NCBI GenBank assembly: GCA_913058265.1
Contig: CAJXPQ010000002.1
Coordinates: 186,001-250,000 of the forward strand
Direction: 5' to 3'
DNA length: 64,000 nt
Source: an uncultured Oligoflexia bacterium
Lineage (GTDB): Bacteria > Bdellovibrionota > Bacteriovoracia > Bacteriovoracales > Bacteriovoracaceae
The position numbers and the translations under genes were made by a program. The notes beneath the pieces were generated by a model. The model ran no database searches. It saw only the letters and a list, made by a program, of their open reading frames with translations, and had not been told where the DNA came from. How positions within the stretch are numbered: the first letter of the stretch is position 1; each line of letters opens with the position of its first letter. Of this stretch, positions 1 through 8,181 are shown one piece after another.

Positions 1-147
1 CCAATCGATGAAAATTACTGTGAATCATCGTCCTATGAACGCGGGATTGGGCTCAGCTTTGTTACTGAAACCTCTAAAAAACTTGGTCTTACTTTTGAAG
101 TGAGTAGCGATGTTGAGTTCTGCTCAACAATATATTTTAAGAAATAG
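1..147 (+). CDS. C-terminal fragment of a sensor histidine kinase (HATPase domain)
   Basis: The open frame enters from the left edge and stops at TAG 145-147, giving 48 visible residues. They contain ERGIGLSFV followed by a short segment ending in STIYFKK. This matches the G2 box and last beta strands of the GHKL ATP-binding domain of histidine kinases, where the usual pattern is GxGL...GxGSxF. The final glycine-rich loop is altered (DVEFCST). Only the last part of the catalytic domain is in the window, so sensor and signal cannot be named. The gene ends 6 bp from the convergent dihydrouridine synthase gene. Confidence 0.55.
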   Translation, partial: PIDENYCESSSYERGIGLSFVTETSKKLGLTFEVSSDVEFCSTIYFKK

Positions 148-153
148 ACACAA

Positions 154-1125
154 TTAATAACGAAGGAATTCTTGAAAAATCTGCATTTGATCTGCAAATG
201 ATTTTGACAAAAGAAAGTGCTTCTTAATGGCAACACCATCTGGTAGGTCGTCAAATATATATCGGCTTACGCTTTTGAGTCTTTTAATTCTGGAAGCTTC
301 CTCTAAATTTTGTTTTAAAGTTTCTTGATAGAAAGCATGGAAGTATTTACTTGCTTCATGCATTCTAAGCTCAGGAGTATCATCTAGTTTTTGGTGATAC
401 ATCTTCGCAAGCCATGGAGTTTTTAGGGCAGATCTCGCAAGCATAATAGAGTGGCATCCTGTGTAGTCATAATACTTTTCAATATCATCGGTCGTCCAGA
501 TATCACCATTACCTATAATTGGGATATTAACCATTTTTACAGCGTCTTTAACATACTCCCAACGAGCTACGCCTTTATAGAGTTCGTCCCTAGTTCTTGC
601 ATGAATGGTAATCCCATCCACTCCTTCATCTTCAAGCATCTTTAAAATATTCTCAAAATTAGAGTCATCCCTGTATCCAACTCTTATCTTGCAAGTAAAG
701 GTGGACTTAAAATTCTCACGAATTAGTTTTATAATTGGCCTTAAGGTATCAAGATCACTTAAAAGATATGATCCACCTTGATTTCTACAAACAGTTTTTG
801 ATGGACAGCCAAGATTAAGGTCAAGCCAATGACTCCCAAGTTTTTGAATACTTTGTACTGTATCGAGAGTATGTGCATGAGGAGTTGTTAATATCTGATA
901 GATAGTCTTAGAGAACAGCTCTTTGTTTGCAATAACCCCTTCTCCCATATGTTTTCTAACGTGTTTGTACGGGTAGGGACCAGGAGTTGGAGCTCTTAAG
1001 AAATCACAAGAGAATGTATCCCATTCCGGATACAGCTTACCTACAAAGTTTCTGTAATATTCATCTGTTACACCCTCCATGGGTGCAAACATAAGTGAAT
1101 GGGGCTTTATGGGAAGCAATTTCAT
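154..1125 (-). CDS. tRNA-dihydrouridine synthase, DusC-like
   Basis: A 323-residue FMN-dependent enzyme that reduces uridine to dihydrouridine in tRNA, in the cytoplasm. Visible motifs in order are FAPMEGVTD at about 13-21 (FMN phosphate side), LNLGCPSKTV around 103-112 with the catalytic Cys at 107, CKIRVG, ITIHARTRDE, and IIGNGDIW. The GNGDIW form and the helical tail with RIKRLKSVSRY resemble the DusC branch more than DusA or DusB, but subfamily choice is by eye. Length is normal for the family. The ATG has an AGGAA-type ribosome site about 8 bases upstream. It is transcribed alone, convergent with the kinase fragment. Confidence 0.88.
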   Translation of the reverse strand: MKLLPIKPHSLMFAPMEGVTDEYYRNFVGKLYPEWDTFSCDFLRAPTPGPYPYKHVRKHMGEGVIANKELFSKTIYQILTTPHAHTLDTVQSIQKLGSHWLDLNLGCPSKTVCRNQGGSYLLSDLDTLRPIIKLIRENFKSTFTCKIRVGYRDDSNFENILKMLEDEGVDGITIHARTRDELYKGVARWEYVKDAVKMVNIPIIGNGDIWTTDDIEKYYDYTGCHSIMLARSALKTPWLAKMYHQKLDDTPELRMHEASKYFHAFYQETLKQNLEEASRIKRLKSVSRYIFDDLPDGVAIKKHFLLSKSFADQMQIFQEFLRY

Positions 1126-1231
1126 GAGCTAAATTCCTATAAATATTATCATGTTGCAAGTAATTTCTATCGCCAAGCATAAAATGACTATATAACCAAT
1201 AAAAAATTTTATTAATATGTACGGAGAATTT

Positions 1232-2644
1232 ATGAAATTTTTACTAGTAGGACTTTTATCAGTAAGTTCAGTTTTTGCTGCTTCAATAAAAGATTATGAT
1301 CATTATAACTATGATGTATTTTTCACAAATCCTTTATGCCAGGCATATGAATTTGAAGACACTGTTTACTCATTTGATGGAAAGCCACTAAATGCAAAGC
1401 CAGAGAATGTCTATTGTAAGTATAACGATGCTCGTAGTAACGAGAAAAGAAAATCTTCACCTCATTATAACCTCATTAAATTAATTTCTGATAAAGATGT
1501 TGTCGAACTTAGAATGGCCTACTTGTCATTTTCAAGTTCAGGAATCTTAAAAACTCTATGTGACACAACAATTAAGAAGAATAATACCAAACTAGTGTTA
1601 ATCGTAGATAAGGGCAATAAGTCAGACGAAAGAAAACTAGAAAAGCTAACAACTCTCGCAGCTTGTAAGCCTGCAAAGAAGTTCATTGATAATGGAACTG
1701 CAAACTATCCTATTATTGAGTATAGAGGACAAAATGGTGGACTTGGTTATGCTCATAATAAAATTATTATGGCCTCTTACAAATCGAATAAAGATAAAGT
1801 CACTTTAGTATATTCTTCGGCAAATATGTCTTCAGGAACAACTCTTCACCACGAGAACTGGCATTTCTTAACGACTTCAAAGAAATCTTACATGGCGCAA
1901 GCTCATGTATGTATCCTCGATGGTATGATGGATCATTCTAACTCAATTAGAGGTAGTCGAAGTGCTGGAAGAGCGAGTGTTACTGGAATAAATAACTTTA
2001 AAAACTTTGTAAACAAATGTCGTAAAGAAATTGATGTTGAGGAAGAGGAAGATATTAAGCTATCTATTGTTCCTGCTGATGGTAAGAAAACAATGGATAA
2101 TATTGTTGATAAAATTAAAAAATCAAAAAGAATTTCTGTCGCTGTTCATAGATTTTCACACAAGGATTTAAAGAGTGCTCTAATGAAAGCTGGGAAAAGA
2201 AAATCTCAAGAAGTTCGTTTTATCGCTGATGATGATATTTTCTGGTCAGGTAAAGCAAATGAAATGGAGAATGGAAGAATAGAGTGTAATCCAAAAAAGA
2301 ATCCAGGAGCAGTTCCTAGAGTTGGTGCTAATATGTGTAATGAATACTTTAATATTCAAAGCCTAGTTAGAAGTAAAGTTGATGTGAAGTATATGGAAAC
2401 AAATCAAAGCTTATTCTTACTTCACCATAACAAGTATATTGTATTTGAATTAAAGGATGGTACATCTGCTGTTCACTGTGGAGCAGGAAACTTTACACAC
2501 GCAGCCTTCTCTAAGAACTTTGAGAACTATTATTATATAACAATTCCTGAGGTTGTAGAGAAGTTCAAGGCTCAGTATGACTACGTTTGGAATGATCTTG
2601 CTACAGCTGAAAAAGATCTACCAGTTAAGCAAGTTCTACCTTAA
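1232..2644 (+). CDS. Exported phospholipase D-like protein (two HxK motifs)
   Basis: About 470 residues with an N-terminal signal peptide (MKFLLVGLLSVSSVFA). Two phospholipase-D superfamily half-sites are visible: HNKIIM at about 175-180 followed by SSANMSS near 195, and HHNKYIVF near 398-405 followed by GAGNFT near 417. In this superfamily the two HxK sites join to form one active centre that cuts phosphodiester bonds in lipids or nucleic acids. The canonical Asp of HxKx4D is not clear in either copy. An ATG at 1217 is in frame, but the GGAG at 1222 is well placed for ATG 1232, which also gives a clean signal peptide. The stop overlaps the next start by one base, so the two genes are probably translationally coupled. 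The substrate (lipid, DNA or RNA) cannot be told. Confidence 0.75.
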   Translation: MKFLLVGLLSVSSVFAASIKDYDHYNYDVFFTNPLCQAYEFEDTVYSFDGKPLNAKPENVYCKYNDARSNEKRKSSPHYNLIKLISDKDVVELRMAYLSFSSSGILKTLCDTTIKKNNTKLVLIVDKGNKSDERKLEKLTTLAACKPAKKFIDNGTANYPIIEYRGQNGGLGYAHNKIIMASYKSNKDKVTLVYSSANMSSGTTLHHENWHFLTTSKKSYMAQAHVCILDGMMDHSNSIRGSRSAGRASVTGINNFKNFVNKCRKEIDVEEEEDIKLSIVPADGKKTMDNIVDKIKKSKRISVAVHRFSHKDLKSALMKAGKRKSQEVRFIADDDIFWSGKANEMENGRIECNPKKNPGAVPRVGANMCNEYFNIQSLVRSKVDVKYMETNQSLFLLHHNKYIVFELKDGTSAVHCGAGNFTHAAFSKNFENYYYITIPEVVEKFKAQYDYVWNDLATAEKDLPVKQVLP

Positions 2645-3252
2645 TGTTTAAATCATTCTTTTTAATATTTGCAATGACTTCAATTGCATACGGATCAGAG
2701 GCGGTGCTAAAACTGCCTCTTTCTGTTTATAGCAAGATTCCTTTCTCATCTCAATTTATGGAGGATGGAGCGCTAATAAGAAACATCAACTATGATGCAG
2801 TTAAAAGACTTGTTCCTCAAATAGAAAAACTTAGAGGAATAAAGCTAACAACTAGAGGCGAATCTCATATCACTGTGATTTCTCCACCAGAGGCAAAAGG
2901 ATGGTTTCACCCTAGTCGAAAGGGAGTCGATTCACTGATTAGCTGGAAAGAGTTACACCGAAAGTATTTCAATACATTACAAAGTACTAAGTTCACTGTG
3001 AAGTGTATTGGTGAGAGCATGGAAGGGGATAAGCATGTCTTCTTTCTTATCGTGACATCTCCTGAGCTAAGGGCGATTCGGGCAGACATCCAGGATGAAC
3101 TTGAAAGTAGGGCCAAATTTTCAGGTATGAAAACACACTTTGATGCTGGTGCTTATGAACCTCATATTACTATTGGTTATATTGGGGGAGATGTTTTCTC
3201 AAATCCAAAGACTAAGTGTGTTGAAGATATAGTCCTTAATATTAGTAAGTAA
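2644..3252 (+). CDS. Exported 2H phosphoesterase-like protein
   Basis: A 202-residue protein with a signal peptide (MFKSFFLIFAMTSIAYG). It has two HxT motifs about 100 residues apart: HITV at 75-78 and HITIG at 174-178. This is the hallmark of the 2H phosphoesterase superfamily (LigT, cyclic phosphodiesterase and relatives), which acts on 2'-5' or cyclic phosphodiester bonds of RNA and nucleotides. An exported member is unusual because most known ones are cytoplasmic. The start shares one base with the stop of the PLD-like gene. The 3' end overlaps the convergent Nudix gene by 11 bp. The family call is motif-based; the substrate is unknown. Confidence 0.65.
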   Translation: MFKSFFLIFAMTSIAYGSEAVLKLPLSVYSKIPFSSQFMEDGALIRNINYDAVKRLVPQIEKLRGIKLTTRGESHITVISPPEAKGWFHPSRKGVDSLISWKELHRKYFNTLQSTKFTVKCIGESMEGDKHVFFLIVTSPELRAIRADIQDELESRAKFSGMKTHFDAGAYEPHITIGYIGGDVFSNPKTKCVEDIVLNISK

Positions 3253-3763
3253 GTTTTCCAGACTCTAGCATTTTTTGAATTCGAAAAATACCCAGAGCAT
3301 CAATATTCCACTGCATTTTACCTGTTTCAAAAAAAATTAGAATCTCAGCTATAGTGTAAGCTTTAACTGAGACAATTGTATCCTCGCCATCGGGGTTAGG
3401 GATTTTGGATGGTACTAGATTCGTAGCAATGATTTGATAAAAATGATTATTAAGAGTACCACTAGATTCCCTATGCATTAAGACTTCAAGATGGCTTGCT
3501 TTAAGGCCAATCTCTTCTTGCATTTCTCTATTGGCAGTATCAAGAGGGTCTTCATCCTCTTTGTCCATTAGGCCTGTGACAAATTTAAGTCGAACGGGGC
3601 TTTTCTCGTGAGGTCTTTTTTCTTCAATGAGGTATATTTTACCCTCTGATGTAATAGGAAAGACCTGGACACCACTTTGAATATAAGCTCGTTCCCAAAC
3701 AGCTCCGTCCATTATTTCTTCAGTTACCTTTATAAATCTACCTTCGTACTTTGTTATTTCCAT
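3242..3763 (-). CDS. Nudix hydrolase (ADP-ribose pyrophosphatase-like)
   Basis: A 173-residue cytoplasmic hydrolase of nucleoside diphosphate-linked compounds. The Nudix box starts with GLMDKED at about 65 and ends with REMQEEIGL. It fits Gx5Ex7REUxEExGU with one extra residue before the RE pair, and the catalytic EE pair is intact. The upstream beta strand with VFPI...IYLIEEKRP and the ADP-ribose-pyrophosphatase-like spacing suggest a nucleotide-sugar substrate, but this is not certain. It starts at ATG 3763, back to back with the zinc-ribbon gene. Its 3' end overlaps the 2H phosphoesterase gene. Confidence 0.8.
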   Translation of the reverse strand: MEITKYEGRFIKVTEEIMDGAVWERAYIQSGVQVFPITSEGKIYLIEEKRPHEKSPVRLKFVTGLMDKEDEDPLDTANREMQEEIGLKASHLEVLMHRESSGTLNNHFYQIIATNLVPSKIPNPDGEDTIVSVKAYTIAEILIFFETGKMQWNIDALGIFRIQKMLESGKLTY

Positions 3764-3778
3764 AAATATGACTATAAT
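3751..3778 (+). promoter_or_regulatory. Candidate sigma-70 promoter for the zinc-ribbon gene
   Basis: TTGTTA at 3751-3756 and TATAAT at 3773-3778 are separated by 16 bases. The -10 is a perfect match, and transcription would start about 17 bases before ATG 3802. The -35 lies inside the first codons of the opposite-strand Nudix gene. Confidence 0.4.
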
Positions 3779-3801
3779 ATAAAAAGCAATTGGAGAACAG
3801 C

Positions 3802-4143
3802 ATGGATTTAGTAAAAATAGCCGTTATGGGATTAAATGAAGCAAAACAGTTTCAAAAAGATTGTTCCGTTAAGGACATTGAGTTAGTTCTTAATCATGAT
3901 GACGCTTCGTGTACGCGTGGTTGTGCAGTAACAGTTGAGGTTCATGCTAAAGAAACTGACCTTCCAGTTGTTCAAGAAATTTACTCTTCAAATTATATGA
4001 AACTTCTCGAGGGGCATGACGTTGATCCAGAAACTCTCAATGCTGTTTTCGATCCATCTGCAGAGTCTGCTACATGTCCCGCATGTGGACATACTTTCTC
4101 AACGACAAATAGTGAATGCCCTGATTGTGGTCTGATGTTTTAA
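3802..4143 (+). CDS. Small protein with C-terminal zinc ribbon
   Basis: A 113-residue protein of unknown function. The last 25 residues carry CPAC and CPDC pairs (CxxC-x10-CxxC), a typical rubredoxin-like zinc ribbon. The N-terminal two thirds look like a small alpha/beta domain and contain a further C-TRGC pair. A TTG at 3790 is in frame, but TTGGAGAA at that position is better read as the ribosome site for ATG 3802. No enzyme motif is seen. It could be an adaptor or a metal or redox-sensing protein; this is not decided by the sequence. Confidence 0.7.
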   Translation: MDLVKIAVMGLNEAKQFQKDCSVKDIELVLNHDDASCTRGCAVTVEVHAKETDLPVVQEIYSSNYMKLLEGHDVDPETLNAVFDPSAESATCPACGHTFSTTNSECPDCGLMF

Positions 4144-4152
4144 AAGTCATTT

Positions 4153-6039
4153 TTATTCAGTACGACATTTAACAGGCTTGTAGATATGCTCATAACGTTT
4201 AAGAGTATCTCCACAACTAGCAGGTAACTCAATATCTCTATCAATAAGCTGATTTATAAGCCTAAAAAAACTAGGTGAGTGGGTATCAAATTCACTGTAG
4301 TCAAGGTTGATATATGCATAGGTCTTATTACTACTTGGTAGAAAGGCACATTGTTGAAAGTTGTTTGGATTACCAAGTTCGTTCTTTCCTCGATATATTC
4401 TATTTGATAAATAGTCTGCAAAGTCCTCCTCTGAGTTAAGATGATCCTCACTAAAGGTTTTATAGTTTAAATTATAGTTTGGAAGAAGAACTTTTCCATT
4501 TACACATTTTCTAAGTTTTTTAAATTGTTTCGCAGATGAACTTGAAGCTCCATCAGAGTTTATAAAATCACTAAGCATATGAGTTAGTTCATGGGTAAAA
4601 ATTTGCTCCCCATGTTCAGGATGATCACATGTGTAAGACGATATATTAAGAGTATTAGAGTATGGATTATAGTAATCATCTACTAGCAGTAGTGAGTCAT
4701 CGAATAGATTACAAGAAGCCTGTGTGGAAGATAGAAAGTCCCAGGGACTCAGAAGACTCTTGATGATTTTGCCATCTGAGTACTTGGTTATATCGGATGC
4801 TTTATATACTTTCGATTGATTGATTAAGTTTGTCGATTTCCAATACACCGGTTTTTGAGGACTCGACTGGCCTCTTATGGCGGTATTGGTAGCGTAAGTT
4901 AACTGTCCATTAAATTCCTCTGCTGTTTGCATAGAATAACTAAAAGCTATGTGATCAAGGAACTTCTTTAATGAATTCATCAAGTTGGCTTGAGTATTTC
5001 TAAGCGAAGCTTCTTCTACGGACTTTGCATTATATGCGTCTAAATAGAAGGCTGACTTACACGAGTCAATGATGGCATCAGGATCTTGTTCTATTTGATC
5101 AAGTGAGCCGCTAATCTTTTCAAGTTGAGACTGAATTTTATTCGTAAGAAAGTTTTTAAACAGTTCATCGCAACTATCTTTTTGACAAAAATCATACTTT
5201 GGTAAGAGATCGACTTTGTATTTATTCAGAACAGTATATCTTAGTTCTCTAAGGCGTAAAATAATATCTCTGTACATCGTTGGCTTATTTACGTTGTTGG
5301 CTTCGAGTGATTCAAGGTGTCTTTTAGTTCCATTGAAGTAGTCAATAAACTGCATGTCTATAATGCCCTTGTCTTCTATCACTGTATCTATCGCTTCTAA
5401 AACACTTTTACCATGGGACACGACTTCATTAAGGGATAACTGTTGATTAAGGTCAAATTTCAATTCAATATTCGAACCTATTTCATTATTGATATATTCG
5501 GCTAATTGATCGAACCCTTGTTTTACAACTTCGTTTTTTTGTTCATAGAGATCATAGGTAGAGTTTGCTTTACCTGTCTCTAGATTCATTTCAAAGTTAA
5601 GGTTCTTTTTAAAAACATCAAATAAAATATTTGATTTCTCAGAAGTACTTAATGAAAGCTCACCCTCTTTTTTATATTTTTCAATAATTTTTTTGATACT
5701 TACTAGAATTGCCTTCCTATTGGTTAGACTCGCTAGAATCGCTTTGCGCATATCTGGTCTGACCGATTCAAGGGATTTATCGGCGGCCTCAAAATTAAAA
5801 TTATCAAATTCTTCCCCTGAAAGGAAAGCCGATTTAACTTCTGCTGCAGGACCGCAAATTGTTTGGACGCATTCTTTTGCTTTCTGTTGTATGAAATTGC
5901 CTTGCTTTTCGCAAGTAAGATTTTCTAAAGGCTCTAAATTGTTTTCTATTGCATTCGTGGTAAGTAGGTTTGGATCAAAGTTTTGAGTGTAACCTAAACT
6001 TGCATAGAGAGAGAAAAAAATTGCGAGATATTTATTCAC
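4153..6039 (-). CDS. Exported zinc metalloprotease-like protein (HELTH)
   Basis: A 628-residue protein starting at GTG 6039 with a signal peptide (MNKYLAIFFSLYASLGYTQ). The HExxH zinc site is HELTH at 483-487. A downstream EEDFADY at about 537-543 could supply the third (Glu) ligand, as in gluzincins. The first 440 residues are mostly helical with coiled-coil character and scattered cysteines (for example C43, C57, C62, C285, C290), which suits a disulphide-bonded exported protein. No named peptidase family was recognised over the full length. It overlaps the upstream small exported gene by 8 bp, so the two are one transcript. A GGAG sits about 12 bases before the GTG. Confidence 0.65.
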   Translation of the reverse strand: MNKYLAIFFSLYASLGYTQNFDPNLLTTNAIENNLEPLENLTCEKQGNFIQQKAKECVQTICGPAAEVKSAFLSGEEFDNFNFEAADKSLESVRPDMRKAILASLTNRKAILVSIKKIIEKYKKEGELSLSTSEKSNILFDVFKKNLNFEMNLETGKANSTYDLYEQKNEVVKQGFDQLAEYINNEIGSNIELKFDLNQQLSLNEVVSHGKSVLEAIDTVIEDKGIIDMQFIDYFNGTKRHLESLEANNVNKPTMYRDIILRLRELRYTVLNKYKVDLLPKYDFCQKDSCDELFKNFLTNKIQSQLEKISGSLDQIEQDPDAIIDSCKSAFYLDAYNAKSVEEASLRNTQANLMNSLKKFLDHIAFSYSMQTAEEFNGQLTYATNTAIRGQSSPQKPVYWKSTNLINQSKVYKASDITKYSDGKIIKSLLSPWDFLSSTQASCNLFDDSLLLVDDYYNPYSNTLNISSYTCDHPEHGEQIFTHELTHMLSDFINSDGASSSSAKQFKKLRKCVNGKVLLPNYNLNYKTFSEDHLNSEEDFADYLSNRIYRGKNELGNPNNFQQCAFLPSSNKTYAYINLDYSEFDTHSPSFFRLINQLIDRDIELPASCGDTLKRYEHIYKPVKCRTE

Positions 6040-6403
6040 AGTTTATTTTCTCCGCAAGTTTTAGCCTTGATACATGCCTTTTTAAATTATAAAAGAAACT
6101 ACCCGTTGGGGAACTCTTGGATAGGCGAATAGATTTATTATTATATTTAAGCTGAAACGATTTTGAATCTGTTGCTACAGTTCGCAAACGTAGTTGTGCC
6201 TTAATTCTTTTTTTTAGTTGAAAAATATATTTCTGATTACAATCTGTGCTAAATATAAAGTATTCTGCAAACTGTGATTTGAATGAAACACCGTACTCAT
6301 CAATTTTAAAATCATAATTTCGCTTTTGGTCGCGGAACTTTAAGTCCATAGCATGTACTGTCGAACTAGTTAAAATGAAGAGTAAGATTATTTTATACAT
6401 CAC
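6032..6403 (-). CDS. Small exported protein of unknown function
   Basis: A 123-residue protein with a signal peptide (MMYKIILLFILTSSTVHA). The mature part is basic and rich in beta-prone stretches, with two cysteines (in STDCNQ and at the C-terminus, INCE) that could form a disulphide. No known family is recognised. Its 3' end overlaps the start of the HELTH metalloprotease gene by 8 bp, so the protein may be made together with it, for instance as a partner or inhibitor. That last point is only inference from context. Confidence 0.6.
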   Translation of the reverse strand: MMYKIILLFILTSSTVHAMDLKFRDQKRNYDFKIDEYGVSFKSQFAEYFIFSTDCNQKYIFQLKKRIKAQLRLRTVATDSKSFQLKYNNKSIRLSKSSPTGSFFYNLKRHVSRLKLAEKINCE

Positions 6404-6464
6404 AATCTCATCGGTATTTAAGTCTAGAATGTAGAAAAAGATATTAATGGCGGTAATCGCTACC

Positions 6465-7307
6465 TTACTTGAGTAATCCTCTTACCATCTTAGCATAATT
6501 GCCAGGCGCATCAGTACTGGTACTGAGGTATAAGCAAGGCTCTATCAACTCAACTTCAATGACTTGGTAGTTTCCATTATTATCTTGAAGTAGATCAACC
6601 CTGGCATAGTTAATAGGGTGCTTTAGTTCTGTGAATACTCTCGAGGCCACTTGAATAGCTTCTTTAGTTGGAGACCAATTACTAATATTAGATCCATACT
6701 CTTCTTGGCACCTAAATTCGCCTTGCTTTGGAAGTTTACATATTGCATGACTGAACTTTCCTTCAAAGAAAAATAAGGAGTGTTCACCGACCTCTTGAAT
6801 TTTTGGCTGAAGGGGTTGAATAAACCATTCTCCTTTTTGAACTTCTTTAAAGTCGGATACATCTTTGATGAATTGTATTCCAATGGAAGAAGCTCCTACA
6901 CAGGGTTTTATTACGATACCATCACTATATTTTGGATCAGATAGGAGAGAGGCAATTTCACTTCTTTCAATTTTTTCACGTAATAGACTTGGAATTGTAG
7001 GGATACCAATCTCACCCAACTCAAGAAGGTATTTCTTATTAGAATTCCAAATGAGAGTTTCTAAGGGATTAATCAGTTTTGTCTTCGAATCGATTTCAGC
7101 TAAAACTTTATGAAAGAGTTCAAGTTTCTCCATATAGTCCCAGGTCGTTCTTACGATGACCAAGTCATATTCTTCCCAGTTTTGAGGACTATCCCATATT
7201 AACTCATCGATGGAGTGTCCTTGGGCCCTGAGTAGCTCAAATGCTAAATAATCATCAACTGTCGTGTCTGGATTTACTTCTTTGCAAGTAAGGCTAGCTA
7301 TTTTCAT
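6465..7307 (-). CDS. ATP-grasp superfamily ligase (glutathione-synthetase-like)
   Basis: A 280-residue protein with the ATP-grasp fold. Visible are an N-terminal pre-ATP-grasp part (DLVIVRTTWDY), WNSNKKYLLEL.EIGIPTIP, the lysine-containing IVIKPCVGASSIG strand, WFIQPLQPKIQEVGEHS, and the metal-binding region YARVDLL...YQVIEVELIEP. This pattern matches the RimK/glutathione-synthetase-like set that includes O-ureido-serine cycloligase, enzymes that join a carboxylate to an amine using ATP. The substrate cannot be predicted. The start overlaps the stop of the MscS gene by 4 bp (ATGA), indicating coupled expression with a channel. Confidence 0.75.
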   Translation of the reverse strand: MKIASLTCKEVNPDTTVDDYLAFELLRAQGHSIDELIWDSPQNWEEYDLVIVRTTWDYMEKLELFHKVLAEIDSKTKLINPLETLIWNSNKKYLLELGEIGIPTIPSLLREKIERSEIASLLSDPKYSDGIVIKPCVGASSIGIQFIKDVSDFKEVQKGEWFIQPLQPKIQEVGEHSLFFFEGKFSHAICKLPKQGEFRCQEEYGSNISNWSPTKEAIQVASRVFTELKHPINYARVDLLQDNNGNYQVIEVELIEPCLYLSTSTDAPGNYAKMVRGLLK

Positions 7308-8134
7308 TCGTGATGACTCTTTTCAAGATAATCCTTAACTATCTCCTGCTCAATAAGACCTTTCATCTTTGCAGGTACTGTTATGCGAACAATAAGGTTA
7401 AGTGTTTCAGGGCTTAAAAATTTGATTGTAATCTTTGGTGCGATAGCAGGCATATCAACTTGCCTTTTGTTTGTTAATTCCTTAAAGAACTTTGTCGCCG
7501 GATCTGTGTACTTATCACAGATAAGGTTTGTACTCTCGTATAGTGTATCTTTATGATCATTCCAATGGGTATCATTCTTAATTGGCACCATAAAAACATG
7601 TAGAGTAAAATCGGTTTCATGATTAACAGAGTCGGTTTCATTAAGAATTTGTTTCGTCAGGAAAGTTGAATTAGGTATTGTGACTGTTCGCCCTGTAAAT
7701 TGATGAGTTAAGTCTTTGGGACCAACTTCAAGTAACTGAGTGCCAAATAGCCCTATATCTACGACATCACCACGAGTACCGTTAATTTCTATTCTATCAC
7801 CAACAACAAAGGGGCTAGCGAAACCTCGATAAAAAGATCCTCCTAAGCAGAGAAACACTTCTTTCGTAGCAATTGCAAAACCTGCAGCAATGGCTGCAAT
7901 AGAGATTATAAATTGATAGAGCTCAGTGGCCCAGAGAATAAATATGAGAATAAAGAGAGTAAAAAGAAATAGATACTTTAGCTTTGCTATCGTTCTTCTT
8001 TTTTGGTCATTATGCATTCTAGATTTTTTAATTGATTTTCCGCTTAGAACGTAAAGGAGTAATAGGATTAAAGCAGTAATGATAAAGATATAAACATCTT
8101 CAAGACTAAGTAGGTATTTTAAGTTTAGATTCAT
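7304..8134 (-). CDS. Small-conductance mechanosensitive channel (MscS family)
   Basis: An inner-membrane protein of about 276 residues. Two or three hydrophobic segments lie before residue 100, followed by the MscS pore and beta domain: AIATKEVFLCLGGSFYRGF, SPFVVGDRIEINGTRGDVVDIGLFGTQL, and TVTIPNSTFL. These are the classic signatures of the pore-lining helix end and the beta domain. Such channels open under membrane tension to release solutes. GTG 8140 is an alternative start two codons upstream; neither has a strong ribosome site. It overlaps the ATP-grasp gene by 4 bp. Confidence 0.85.
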   Translation of the reverse strand: MNLNLKYLLSLEDVYIFIITALILLLLYVLSGKSIKKSRMHNDQKRRTIAKLKYLFLFTLFILIFILWATELYQFIISIAAIAAGFAIATKEVFLCLGGSFYRGFASPFVVGDRIEINGTRGDVVDIGLFGTQLLEVGPKDLTHQFTGRTVTIPNSTFLTKQILNETDSVNHETDFTLHVFMVPIKNDTHWNDHKDTLYESTNLICDKYTDPATKFFKELTNKRQVDMPAIAPKITIKFLSPETLNLIVRITVPAKMKGLIEQEIVKDYLEKSHHE

Positions 8135-8181
8135 AGTCACATTATACTGAAGTTATGTGACTAGGTGAATAGTGGTAGATA

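Noticed and set aside
1217-1231. ATG 1217 as start of the phospholipase-D-like gene
   Set aside because: It overlaps the ribosome site of ATG 1232, which gives a normal signal peptide.
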